DNA of 64,000 bases. It comes from Mesodorylaimus sp. YZB2_4 (Eukaryota; Nematoda; Enoplea; Dorylaimida; Dorylaimidae). A model generated the notes under the pieces. It was given only the letters and a program-made list of their open reading frames with translations, ran no database searches and had not been told where the DNA came from. The stretch lies in contig JASANH010000751.1 in assembly GCA_030248295.1 (NCBI GenBank), positions 124,001 to 188,000 on the forward strand, read 5' to 3'. Of this stretch, positions 26,151 through 38,265 are shown one piece after another. Made by a program: the position numbers and the translations under genes. The first letter of the stretch is position 1, and every line of letters starts with the position of its first letter.

Positions 26151-28900
26151 CCATTTTACAAATGAAAATCTGTCATTTTTTTCATGTGTTGCCAAAAAAA
26201 ACAGTAATATGTGAAATATGATAAAATATATTTATCAAAAAACTTTGATGAAAGTTCGACAAAGATGGGCGGATATCAGCAGGCATTCGATATTATACAA
26301 GAGCTGTATAAAAATTCAGCGTAAACTCAAAATCCAGAACATCAAGAAGTTGTGCTAGATTTTAAAAAATGATGGCTGAAAATACAGTATGCTGTCGACG
26401 ATGCAAGAAATTTGCCGGGCAGGGTGGGAGAAGTTGATGTTTATTGCTATGCTAGAACACAGTCATATTCATGTGCTGTATGAAATCACACTTGACACCT
26501 GGGTGAGGCACCAAATTTTAAATCTCACCACAGTAAATTCAAAACAGGCCAATGAATTCCAAAGTTTCATTAAAAATTTTCAAAACTATGCTCGTGTTAT
26601 TCTGACTGACAGCTACTGGCCACAACCGTATAGGCGGCAAATGGAAAGCTAATCCCCCCAAACACGTCAAAACTGTGGAAATTTCTGCTGCCAATAAAAG
26701 CGGATCCAAACAAGCCAAAAATATCAAACCTGTTTGAAATTATCCAAGCCATTAGAAAAATACCAAATACGAACCATGAAAAAAACAGGATCCGAGCTGC
26801 GACAAGCATCCATTTCCGCCGTGACACCCCCGACTGATAAGACGGCGACAAATGTGGACAGGCGCTAAGCCGATATTGAATCGTGTCTGGAAAATAATTC
26901 CAAGCCCGTCTGGACGGAGACTGGTCATAACTGGTAAATAAGAAAGAAACGGGTCGGCCAGTGGTCACTCGTCAAAACCAATTCAATGCCCTCGCCAGCC
27001 AGCCAGCTTCCTCGTCGTTCGGCGACCTCTCGTCGCAACCTTCACAAATTTCTCTTCGAATCTTTCTATTTCTCTTTTCACAACCGTCCACTCGCTCTGA
27101 CTGCCCGTTGGCTATGCTGGTTTTGCCGCGTGTGGCCCGAGTGGACATAACAACGTCTGCCAACTAACCAACAACGTTGACCAGCAAAAGCAAATGACCA
27201 AAGCGAGACGGGGGGGGGGACGGCCTCTACGTCCACATTTCAAAACAAGGCCGTTCAATTTATTTTTGCGAGCCGACGTCCGCCCCCCCCCCCTTCCCCC
27301 CCAGACGTGGCGCCTCTGTATCTGTATCTGTAACCGTTTTCCGCTAGCCAAACAAGTCCGACGGACACTGGCCGGCGGCCCCCGACGACAGCCGGCTGCA
27401 TATTTTCAACGTAGTGGACAAACAAGCGACGCGACGAGACCTGTTTTCCATGCGAGCCCGACTGAGAAAGGACGGAAAAGGTCACTCGGCCTTCAAAAAA
27501 TCAATATAAATAGAACCTAGGTAAGGCTGCCATCCAAGGCCGTGATTACGTGGCCAGCTGGACCGTGTCCACTCTGGCGCACCCCACGGCCTAATAGGCA
27601 GACGGGTTGGGTGGAGCTGGGCAGCGTGTTTTCGTCAACACCTAGGCCGAGCATGGGCCAAAGCGAGAATAACAACAACAAGCAAAGATGACTATTAACC
27701 AACCCAACGAGAAATGACCTTCTGCCTCGACGATTTCGTTCGGCCATGGCCCATAAATGACCGCTCGCCAGAACGAAAAAAGACGCCACGAAAGGCCGGT
27801 CTCGCGAGAATTTTACAGACGGTCATTATTTCTTCTCCGTCACACACCAAATGAACTAGACGATCAAAATTGGCGGGCCCGCCAGGTGCGCGCCACCCCC
27901 TTCAACTGGTCACCTAATGGTCAGCAGACGGTATCAATACTCAAAAACACCCCCCCCCCCCCCTATGTGAACAAGAGAATATGAAAAAGTGGGTATGAGT
28001 CATTTCGAGGTCAGCACGAGGATGTTGTCCAAAAACGCTATCAGAGGCCAATTCTAATCGCTCGTTTCAGGCTGGCACTGGCGGCTCGGTCAGCTAGGCT
28101 TATTGCTGCTGTCGAAACATTCTCTTTTCTAGCCAATATTCACGCGCTTCATCCAGTCGGCCACTGGTCATCTCGTCCCAGTCGGTTCTATAGTAGGCGC
28201 GCCCAGCCTCCAGTAAACAACTGACCACTGGCCGAGACGGACGACTGGTCGTGCCAGCCGGTCACCAAAATACATAAACATGTTTTTCAGAGCGTCAGTA
28301 CGAGCTAGTCCACCCGAATTATAACGTTACAACATCGTATACGCCCGGGCCAGACATACACACGCGCTAGGGCTATCGGTCTCCGGCGGACTGGACGAGC
28401 ACAAGCCAAGCACGCGCCCATATTCTCGGTCCGAGATGACCAATGGTCATTCAACCAACCGACCAGGCCAGACAGACGGCCCGACGATGACGATGATAAA
28501 ATGCTCGCCCTTCACACTTTGCAACCTAACGTAACCAACAAACAACCAGGCGACTAGAAGACTGGCACAGACGACCAACAACGCAAACGGAAACAACTGA
28601 CCAGGTACGAACTGACCACCAAACGAAACGAAGAAACAACAACCTCGAAGACACTCCCCCCGTCCTTCCTTCAAAACCTGCCCGGACCCGATTCCAAACT
28701 GCCCATTAAACACTGAGAGCTGTTTATGTGACGTGAATAACCTCGCCTGGAACACACCACCATCAGACATGCCAATGAACATTTTAATATTAGATTTAAA
28801 TATCGAATTGGTCCCCCTTTTAATTATTTCCCACCTTTCAGCAGCCAAAACTGTGGTGTGGCCTCTTGGCGTAAAAACTGTCAGTTTTGTACCAGAATGT

Positions 28901-31900
28901 TGAAACTAAGAAAAAAGGCCCTCTGGACGAGCGAAAACTCAGTGACCCCATATCTATGGTCTATGGTAAGCCAAAAAAATCTATGGTAGGCCCTGGCTAA
29001 ACTTTCGGCGTGGCTCTGCGTAAGCCACATTTTCGAAATGAAGAAATATGAGCGAACAGAGAATGACTTTGTAACACAAAACTCGTTGATAGCGAAATAC
29101 TTGAATTTACCGCGCTTATTGATGCTCAGGCTCGAGAATCTTATGACATTAGTGACGGAAACTTATTTGAGCGTAGTCAGAGGGGTTCCAGCCACCACGA
29201 CTTTTGCCGTTCTGGAGCAACTCATTTTGGCTGCGCCGATTTGGCGTCCACCAAAATAGCGTCATGTATATTGCGCGCGTAAGGATTTGGCGTCGACTCA
29301 TGCAGCGTCAAGCGATTTGGCTGTTACTGTTTTCACGATATGAAATTTTGGCGCCTTGATCAGAAAGCTTTTATTTTCATTTGGGCGCAAAACCGTGCTC
29401 TTCGCTCTTCTTCAAAATCAGCCATGTCGTGACAGACGCAGCAGTGACAAGTAAATGCTGCCAACTTTGAATTTAGTCACTAAAGCCTTCTCGTTTTTTA
29501 ACCCTGCTGGTAATCAATAACCATGCGCATATATTCTCTACGTTTATTATTGGAATCGTTCTTATCTTTGTAAAACTAGGAAAGTCTTCAAACTGTACAA
29601 TAAGGCACGATTTTCAAATGCGACAATTACCTGTACATTAGAAATTAGAGACGGGGGAATGGGGGGGATAGTAAAGAGTTTAAGAAAGCGATTCGTTGAT
29701 ATGCAGCACAAAATTAAAATCAATCATACAGGCACCACAAATTGCATATGAATCTGCAAAAACCGCGTCTTCATCTATTTCCGGTCTTTCACACCTTCCT
29801 CGAAGCAGACTGATGCGAAAATTGATGGATCGATAGCTTGATTTACAATTTGGCTAGCACGAAGTTGCTACTGTATCTGTAAACGTTCCGCATTGTCCAT
29901 GGCCTGTTTTCAGTCCACTGAGGCTCAAAATAATTGAATAATTGCACTAATATCGGGTCAGCTTGTGCATCGACGTAGCAAGCAAAAATCTTGCAACACT
30001 GGATGGGCTTAGGAACAAATGGTACCATCAGCTGACGTACTTTGATTCGATCGCGCATATCTTCGACAGATAGCCGAGAAAGAAGTCACGCCAAATGCGG
30101 AAACCGCCACCGCAGAATCCACCAAAATTCCACACGAAACCCTCTCATTTGTCAAAAGCATTGCGAAAAAAATAGGATCACCAAAACACATGATGCTCAG
30201 TCGGCCGGCGCTTGATAGAGAGCAGCAGTAAAGATTGGCGCAGGAGCGCACAGCGCCAGGGTGACTGACGCCAAAATAGTGCAGCCAAATACGTGGAATG
30301 GCGCCAAAACTGCAGTCGCCGCAGCGGCTGTATGCCGTCAGAGGCTAGCGCCAAAATGACGCGTTTCATTGCGCAGATCCGACACGACGCGGTGCGGCAT
30401 GCAGATACTCCATATTCAAGGTGATATCCTGTAGTTATCACATGTTGAACCCCAGTGCCAGCCAGTGGTGTCCCAGGTCCGACAATGGGTTCACAGTTCG
30501 ACCCAAACTCAAACCAAAATTTTAGAGGTCGAACCCAACCCAAAGCCATATTTAAAATGTCAAACCCAGCCCATTCGCTAGTGAACCCAAATTTAACCCA
30601 TAAAAACTTACATTCTTTTGAAAAGTTGACTAAAACCCCAAAAGCCACTTTTATTTGGTGAAGTATATTATCAGTATGACGCACATTTTTGTGAAAATGC
30701 TATCATTCTTTCCTGTGACCTGGGTAAGCAATCTTGGCACATGGTGGCTTCGTTCAAATGTCTTCCACAGTATCGACCGATCCGACCCTAGGCCTGAATC
30801 CTGATCCCGATCCGATCTGGCCGATCCGCTTCATAGAATACAAGATTGGTGGGAATGACGTGTTTGGCACTGAGTTCTCACCAACGTGCCTCTGTAACTC
30901 TCTATCAGACCACTCCAAAGACTAGGGGAGCTAATCAACGCCTAAAAGTAGGATTAAATGCTGATTTAAGAGAAAAAACGGGACTTCTCATAGAATGCAA
31001 CACTCTCATTTTCCAGCAGACAAAGCGCGAAAAATTTTAGTTGCTGATCCAGCAGTTGGATCGAGTTGGGCTCTGTTACATTCCTCTGAATCGACGGATC
31101 GGTGGATCGGTCGATGTTGGTGTCTTCCCTGGGAGAGAAGTAGGGGGTAACGGAAGTCTTCCCTGGCCACCCCAGCGCTCCAAGAGCACATTCCAGCGGC
31201 TCACATAACCCTGCCACTTGACCTTACGATGGATACATTTTTGAGCAGTTGAGTGAGTCGTGCCCAGCTCGCATCTGCATCTATCTTGGGGAAGATCTCC
31301 AGGGATGCCAGAAGCAACTTATCTGGCAGGTGAGAAGCTGGCATGAGCTTATCTGACTGCACCTTCAAATCCGGTTTCTGGACTCTTACAAAAACAACAT
31401 GAGACATGAGAAGAATCCTGCTCATATCTCAACCACCACTGCAAGTTAACTAACATGACCCCAGCTGAGGGACCATTTTCACCGGGGCGCTTAAATTCTA
31501 CAAGCCCTGTTACATGGGATGCTGGTCTCCCACTCATCATATTCACCAGCCAACACAGCCGCAGTGGGTCACGTCTGTTCACTCGCGTAAGCATGATTTC
31601 GAGGTCGTTGGGGGGGGGGGGGGGGGCAAAAAGAATTGCATAAATATGCAATGATTTAGAGCTAAAGAATCAGCGCCAATCGCCCGAATGCGGTTGGGGT
31701 CCCCTACCTCACTCGAAATTTTTTGAAACTTTTTGCGAAATTGTATGGACGTAATTTCTCACTAGCCTATGAATAAATTTGCAGGAAATACCTGTTGCAA
31801 GGCAAGAAATCACACTCTTGAACCCGTACAAACACTCAATCCCAACCCTTGCCAAAGAACCAGAGGATTCTTTGCGGATTCCGACCGACCAAACTTTCAA

Positions 31901-32987
31901 AATTAGGAACTGACTGACCTGATCTCTGACTGCGAGTCGACAAAAGATCAGGTCAGAGCCCGATATTGTAGCCCCCGCCTGGTAGGCCATGGCGAGTGGG
32001 CTGGGAGACGTCAGCCCCTCGGGTTGATGTTTTAGCTGTAGGTATGGTCGCAAGACTGACCTGCTCCTCCTGTCTCGCTGACTTCGGTCGGCAACCTGCC
32101 AGGCTTGGTTACGTTATCATCCGCTGACAGATAATTTCTCAGTTCCGTCACAGCCAGACTGACTTGGCAGTGGCTTCAAAATGCTGTGCTGATCAGTAAC
32201 ATACTCATGCAGACCCCAAGTGGAAAAGTGGTTTTTTTGGGTTAAGTTCGAAAAATGGGTCAACCTCCACAACCCAATGCCATCCTCTATAAAAAGTCGA
32301 CCCAACCCACCAAGTGTCATTTTGTCATAAGCAGTCAACTGTAATCGCGCGAACTCAAATTTTTGCTGACGCTGAATAGGTCTATTTGACGAGATTTTTA
32401 TAAAACTTTTGTTTATCTTGGCTTGGCTTTTCAAACCAATTCAGCCTCGGAATTTACCAGGTCCACCCAAGAACCCACTGGGTTAGAGCTGCTATGAGCA
32501 GTTTGCAGTGCGTACAGGCGGCAACATGACCTCAGAATATCCAATGCAAAAACAACTGCATAGGCAGCGCGATCGCGGCTAGCAGGGCTCGTTGAAGTTA
32601 AGAAAACGTGGAAAAGTCAGGGAATCCGACCGAGAAGTGTCTGGAAATCCTGCGAAAATAAGGATCTTGGAGCCAAAATCAGGAAAAACTAAAAAAATGA
32701 CATTTTAAGTTTTTAAATTTGAAAAATTTAGGGGATAAATTGAATTTTAGTGTGGAAAAAACAGAAGAGTCAAAATCAGGAAAAAGTGTGAAGTTGCATT
32801 TCATTATTCGAACATCATGAAATCTTTCGAAGCAGCAAGTCTTACTGCTGTAAAGTTTTGCTATAATGAGAAACTTTTCACGGGTTCAATACCCGCTCAG
32901 GGCTCTTGTTTTTGCTGGTTTTCTGAAGCAGTTCTTTTTCATGATTCTTCCAGCTCACACATGCAGCTGCGACACTGCTACATATTA
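28901..32987. other. Repeat-rich intergenic DNA without a supportable gene
   Basis: This stretch contains a possible element with subterminal GCGCCAAAAT motifs (29.2-30.4 kb) and AACCCAACCC-rich pieces at 30.47-30.65 and 32.18-32.31 kb. It also has a 17-G tract (31610-31626) and a 150-bp repeat at 31.96-32.11 kb shared with 41.5-42.4 kb. Open frames up to 168 codons are composed of these repeats and show no domain. Confidence 0.6.
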
Positions 32988-35900
32988 TCACGGATCGTAA
33001 GTCACGTGCATGCATGCCCTATTATTCTTGAAATTGATGGCCTCCGGACTGTACCAAGAAAATAACTCGCATATTCCAGTCGATTCGTACCAGTTGAAAC
33101 TGCGACACCAGATGTAGCTGGCGCATTTGTCAGTACAACCTTGCGCTGATGTCGTGCTTGGTGATAGCACGACCGTCTCGTTCATGCATTTCGATGAGAT
33201 TTCAGTGTAATTTTGCTCTTCGTCTAAAATGGCTCAGGAATAATTTGTATTCTGAGAAAGTGTACAGTACTTACTGTAGAAAGTGCAAAGTACGAAAATC
33301 TGTTGACTACAAGCGAGATCCCCGAATAAATATTTGCCTGGCTGTCGTAGAAGTATGCAAGCTTCGCCTGAATCATTATCGAACTTAGCCCACGCGTTCC
33401 TCATCACTGTATTGAGTCCAGTCAAGGTTGGATCTGGCGTCGCATCGCTATTGAACCAGCGTACGTTTCCCAAGTTTGACAGTCCCATGGTTCTACCTTT
33501 CGCCGCTACCCAAGTAATCAATTTGGCGGAGAAATTGAAGTTTTTCTGAAGGTTACAGGAAGTTGAGCATTATTTTAGTAAACCTGTTGCGGCTATTACC
33601 GCTGGGGGGCTAGAGTTTTTGGAGATGTGGCCAGGGCAGATGGGTCAGCAGGGAGGAACCACAGGTCGCTTCTTGCATCTCGCAAGTATTGTAACCCTTC
33701 CCGTCTACCTCTGACTCCCCCCTATCCCCCTACCACCTATCATCTGTCTCAACCTTTCCTGTTAGTGCCAAGTAAAACTGAAAGATCGAGCGGTTACGCC
33801 CAGCATCTATTGCCCTGACAAGATCGAAAATGGGCACTCTTTCCGACACAGGAGTAGAATAGGTCGCTTCACGACCGGATTGGATGGGGGTTTGTTGGAT
33901 CGGATCGGATCGGATCGGATCATGTGAAATACTTGTAATTTTTTGACCAATCAATAACGCATCAACTTTTTTTGAAAGGCTGCTCCTATGATAAGCAGCA
34001 GTACTTGTTATCATGATGCTATGGCACAAGCAACGCCTCTCTGAAGGCTCTGCCACACTGCTCATCATTGATCACTGAATACTTTACAGCCTGATAAAGA
34101 AAAGATCGGATCCATGCTGCTCATAAATAACTGCTTAGACAGTCACAACATGTTGCTGTACGTAAGGACAACTATATTGGGGGTGTGGACATAAACTAGG
34201 ATGCGGAAGAAAGCTTGGCGATTACGCAGATGACACTAACTTGCTGACTGGATGTTCTGAATCGACAGAACAAATTTTCCATGCATACGATATGGATAAA
34301 CGAGCGTCAGGGTGCAACACTGAAACGAGCAAAGAGTAAACTCCTGCTGATCAGGATCACCAACAGGCGGGGGTTAGGAAAGGGGCTAATGCATTTTGTA
34401 GTTGATAAACTGAAAATATATGGATTTCTGGAAAATGGAAAATATATGGAAACAGGGAGTCCTGGGCTACTCTAATGTAGAAATGACAGTCTGGGCTTTT
34501 GGAATAATGCTACTTATTCGCAGGTTTATAAAGTGCGGAAAGAAATTTGTCTGTTGATACTTATGATTATTTTGTTGATAAATGCAGGTCTGGCGGATAG
34601 AAACAACTTGCGCAAGTCAGCTGTATAACGACACCAGAAAAGGTGAATTAGCTGCTAAATTTGATCTTCTGGATCAGCATGCTGTGGGGCTCGAATAGGT
34701 GATAACATAACTGATCAAAAATATGAACACCAAACCATTTATAACCACTTTTTCCCATATTAATGACCCCTAACATCGAAAATATGTTGGGAAAAAATTA
34801 ATGACTGCAGCCATAACTTCAAACTACTTTATAAAAACGGATATTTCCACTCCTCACTCACAAATATTTCAGGCAACTAACTCCAAACGATTCGCAAAAT
34901 TTGAGTAATCCATGTTTTCTCTCGTCTTTATTAATAATAACGAGAAGATGACTTTTAACTCTTTGTGAGCAGGAATAAGGAAGTATAAATGCACAATATT
35001 GATCTCATCTAATTCATTATAATTTATTACGCTACATGGGGGTTGGAGAAAAATTTCAATATTCCGTTAGTTGCATGCTGTTTTTTAAACACCATCAGCT
35101 AAGAACTACGGATCGGATGATTCAGATGATCCGATCCGATGATCTAGTTGTAAATTTGTGAAGAGTCACTCTTCGTATTGCTCAACACATTTGGCAGACT
35201 TATGGTGTGTGCCAGGGACTTCGATTAGTACACTCTCAAGTAGCCTGTGCGGTCGTCGTTCCCCTTTGGTTCATAGTGGGAGAGTCCGGGAGTTGACTCC
35301 GGGGCAGGCACCTATATAGGGTGTCTGTGTCTGCCTGTTATTACATGTTGTGCTCGTTAAGGAGCCTCTGGTGTTGACTAGAATCTCCACTGCGCCATCG
35401 AAAGGAGAACTGTTTTTGGGATCGGGTCCAGGTCTGATATTGGCTCCCAAACCCAATCCGCTTCTTTGGGTATTGGGTTGGGCTGAGCCGGGTTTTTAGG
35501 CAGAGTGGTTTTGGGTTGTGGAGGTTGGCCTTTTTTCGAACCCAGCCCAAAAAACCCGCTTTCCACTTGGGGTCAGCCTTATTAGCCAGCATGAGTATAT
35601 GGTTGATTGGCGCTTATGATGGCTGCAGACCAGCATTTCCTTGTTCGAGGAACACGACTTGGTAAGATCTCAGTGCCTTGGTCGAACTGGTCCCTCAGCT
35701 GGGTTCATGTCTTTGAAACTTGCTGCTCGAAAAGCAATAGTCGTTGAGATGTGAGCAGGACTTCTCAGGTTGAAGGTTTTGGGCCCCTTTTAGAAGGGGT
35801 CCAAAAACCGAGTTTTGCGATCAGACTAGATTATGCCGATTTTAATCAACTGCTAGATAACTTGCAACTGGTATCAACTGCTCAAAAATGTGTTCATCGT

Positions 35901-38265
35901 AAGGTCAACTCTCAGGATTATGTGCACTGTCAGCATTTGGTGAGGCCATCAGAGACCCTGCCACTACTCAACTTCTCTCCCAGAGCAGACTTTCGAGTGA
36001 AGCCTCCATGCTAAAATTGGTCTTCCTGCGGTCGTTTAGTAAAAAAATACAGCAGTTCCTCAAAATGTGCAGAATGTGCGCCGGTGATAACATACTTCAC
36101 TAAGAAAGTGGGTTTTTGTGGTTTTGGTCTTTATTTGCAGAAAATATGGGTTTTTTGTGGGTTGGGTTTGCCTTTTCAAAAATGGGTTTGGGTTTTTGTT
36201 GGGTTCGACTTCAAAATTTTTGGGTTGGGTTGTGGTCGAACTGTAAGCCAATTATTGAACCTGGGATTCAACCATTCGACCAGCAGTCAACCAGCAGCCA
36301 GGCAAGGGTATCTCTGGTGGCTGCGGTGGTGCAGCAGTTCGGCATTCGTCCCCCGTATTGCATGGGAGCGAGTTGCTGGACTCGTCCTGGATAGGATCCC
36401 CGGTGATTGAGGCTGGTTTGCGAACCACAAGCCCTCGCTGACATTGCTGTGGGTGACTCACCCAGTTACCATTGAGGCGCTCCGAGTGGAGAGACTGAAG
36501 CCAAACGAGTGGACAGTCTCGGCTGTCCAGCACTGACAGGGTTGATAGCTCGCCCGCCATCGTCCGAGGAAGTCAGTGTGTGGTCCAGAATGCCCTCGCG
36601 TGGAGGTGCTCCTAGTAGAGACACGCAATGGGACGCTGCTGTGGGTGCTGGTGCCCGCGCATCCTTGCTTCTAAGCTTTGACCGCTAGCAGGCTACATAC
36701 AGAGGCATGCAGAGTCACATCAAATAAGCCTGACGGTGAGGGGTTTGCTAGGAGTCGGGGTCTTAGTGATCGATACTCTGCAGGATGAGCCTTTCTACCA
36801 GGCTTGGGCTATCAAGACCTTGGGTCTGCCCATACCATGCGCCGCGTGAGAGTGGACTATGTGTGCACGTCCACACGACAAACCGTAGCCTTACTCCCAG
36901 CGTATTCTGAATGGCGTTTCCTTCGTCGTAAGTGTGAATTTGTGCGAATGTACCTCCAGTGCGATTGCACAGATCGAAACCACTTGACCAGTTGCCCACA
37001 GTGTACTTGGACCCATCCAGACTCCTCGACGGTTCGCCAGTCGCATTGGCCAGATAGAAGCAGCGGCCACCGTTAACGATTCCGTTGTAGTTTTGAACGC
37101 AATTTCTTCTAAAAGCCGCTTGACTCCGATAACATTTTTGAGCTGTAAGCAAAACAATGAATACCCGTACATTCGTTTTAGAATGTGGAAACGAATGCTG
37201 AAGTTGAAGGAAAGAATGCTGATACTACCAGCTGAATTACGGGGTATACTATAAAACTGATGTGAGAATATTGAAAAACGAATATGATATTCAGATTCAG
37301 CAACCACAAATTATAAAGGGAACCCAAAATTTTAGACCGCCATCTCAATTATTTAAAGAAGTCGAAGTTTTCATTTTCTTTTGCAATCAAGAATTTCTAC
37401 TTTTTAACATCGATGCTGAAGGTTTAAAATTTTAGCTAATCCTATAATTCGTGCGTGCTGAATCTGATTATCAAACTCCTTTTTCAATATTCCAAGATCG
37501 ATTCCAGAGTATGCTTTGTCTTAGCTACAGTACAGTATAGTAGCAAGTGCTCATGTTACATGTTGTCTCCATGAAAGAAAAGGTTGGCGCACTCCGTTTT
37601 GCTCAGATTCGTGTTCCTTGAACGTGATATCGAATTTTCAAAGTTAAAATTGTACACGCACTTCGCGTGCTTTTGACTGTGATGCGCAGGCAGCAGGTCA
37701 TGCTGTAGACGCTGGATTCTACTCGCCATTTTTTAAATTTGCGATTGAAGTTATAGCGACAACTGGTCGAAGAACGGGAAACGGATGTTGACTGCATATC
37801 ATAGTGCTACTATAACTCCCCCCCCCCACGCTAGTGCTACTGTACAGTAGAGACTTGACTGGCAATCGATACTCTGCTGGTAGCGTCACCAGGGTGACGT
37901 CTCAGCCATTTACCAAGACAGAAAACTTGGTAGGATGTCCTTGGTTTTCGGACGTGGTGCGAACGCTCCACCGGTCACTCCCTTCAGTGACATGGACAGC
38001 TTTTACTTGCGTTATGCTGAGCAGGTCAAGCAAAAATAAGAACTGTATGTAGCGTTGATACAGTTTCAGTTTCAGTTCAGTTAACTAAATCAAAAAGATT
38101 CAGTTAACTAATAGATTCAGTTTCAGTTTCAGTTAAGTGTAACAACGCTAACTGTATGGAAATCAAGTCATTAAGCAAAAACTGCTAAAAAAGACGCTTA
38201 CTTGCACTTGGATGAAGAAAAACAAATGCGAAGAATATCTTGAAAATGCCGCAAGCTGATGTCAT
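32988..38265 (-). CDS. Secreted C-type lectin-like + PAN/apple domain protein
   Basis: Four exons close in phase: 38265-38202, 37142-36895, 33545-33275 and 33223-32988 (272 residues). Exon 1 encodes a signal peptide (IFFAFVFLHPSA region). Exons 2 and 3 form a C-type lectin-like domain (about 25-190): CFYLAN, a G..FAQIHTYDEG stretch, then GLSNLGNVRWFNSD, GEACILL and a closing C..FVLC. The usual calcium-binding EPN/QPD and WND signatures are not evident, so sugar binding is doubtful. Exon 4 is a PAN/apple-like module (about 207-272: GCTDKCASYIWCRSFNWYE, CELFSW). Secreted lectin-like proteins with added modules are common in nematodes and are often linked to recognition or immunity. Intron 1 contains a tiny hAT-type MITE and intron 2 (3.35 kb) another transposon relic. 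Confidence 0.87.
35428..36263. mobile_element. 836-bp hAT-like non-autonomous element in the lectin-PAN intron 2
   Basis: Its termini are inverted: CCAGGTCTGATATTGGCT at the left and the complement of CCAGGTTCAATAATTGGCT at the right. Both ends are packed with CCCAACCC/GGGTTGGG motifs. Related ends lie at 30472-30640 and 32180-32310. The CCAGGTC terminus resembles that of the 44609-46062 element. No convincing 8-bp target duplication is visible (GATCGGGT versus GATTCAAC). Confidence 0.6.
36300..36720 (+). repeat. GC-rich SINE-like sequence
   Basis: This is a GC-rich stretch with polymerase III box-like motifs (GGTGGTGCAGCAGTTCGGC, then GGTTTGCGAACCAC). It ends in a GGGACGCTGCTGTGGGTGCTGG block related to material at 44.3 kb (GGGACGCTGATGCTGG). 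It lies in the second intron of the lectin-PAN gene. I see no coding content. Confidence 0.4.
38042..38158. mobile_element. 101-bp hAT MITE with 8-bp target duplication
   Basis: The element (38050-38150) begins TAGCGTTGATAC and ends with the complement of TAGCGTTGTTAC (11 of 12 bases alike). It is flanked on both sides by ACTGTATG (38042-38049 and 38151-38158). An 8-bp duplication and TAGCGTTG-like ends are typical of the hAT superfamily. The interior is TTCAGT repeats. It sits in intron 1 of the lectin-PAN gene. Confidence 0.9.

Larger units (their letters stand above)
12154..28900. other. Gene-free AT-rich interval upstream of hunchback
   Basis: No open frame here shows a recognisable domain or a credible exon chain. 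The longest (minus 17122-16691, minus 26968-26597, minus 28848-28447) look like chance frames. The interval holds foldback repeats, poly-C/G tracts, short CG-rich patches (about 17.2-17.9 and 20.6-20.9 kb) and the GC-richer island at 26.85-28.9 kb. By position it could contain hunchback 5' exons or enhancers, but no such element can be demonstrated by eye. Confidence 0.6.

Noticed and set aside
26597..26968. 123-codon minus-strand frame with a hydrophobic stretch
   Set aside because: One possible helix only; no recognisable family, no adjacent exons, and T-rich antisense composition explains the hydrophobicity.
28447..28848. 133-codon minus-strand frame in the GC-richer island
   Set aside because: The island lengthens chance frames; no domain or exon partners found.
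30178..30684. 168-codon minus-strand frame
   Set aside because: It is composed of the GGGTTGGG-type transposon end and the GCGCCAAAAT repeat region.
33897..33921. (GGATC)5 run as a CRISPR-like or regulatory array
   Set aside because: It is a simple 5-bp microsatellite without spacers; CRISPR is not expected in an animal genome.
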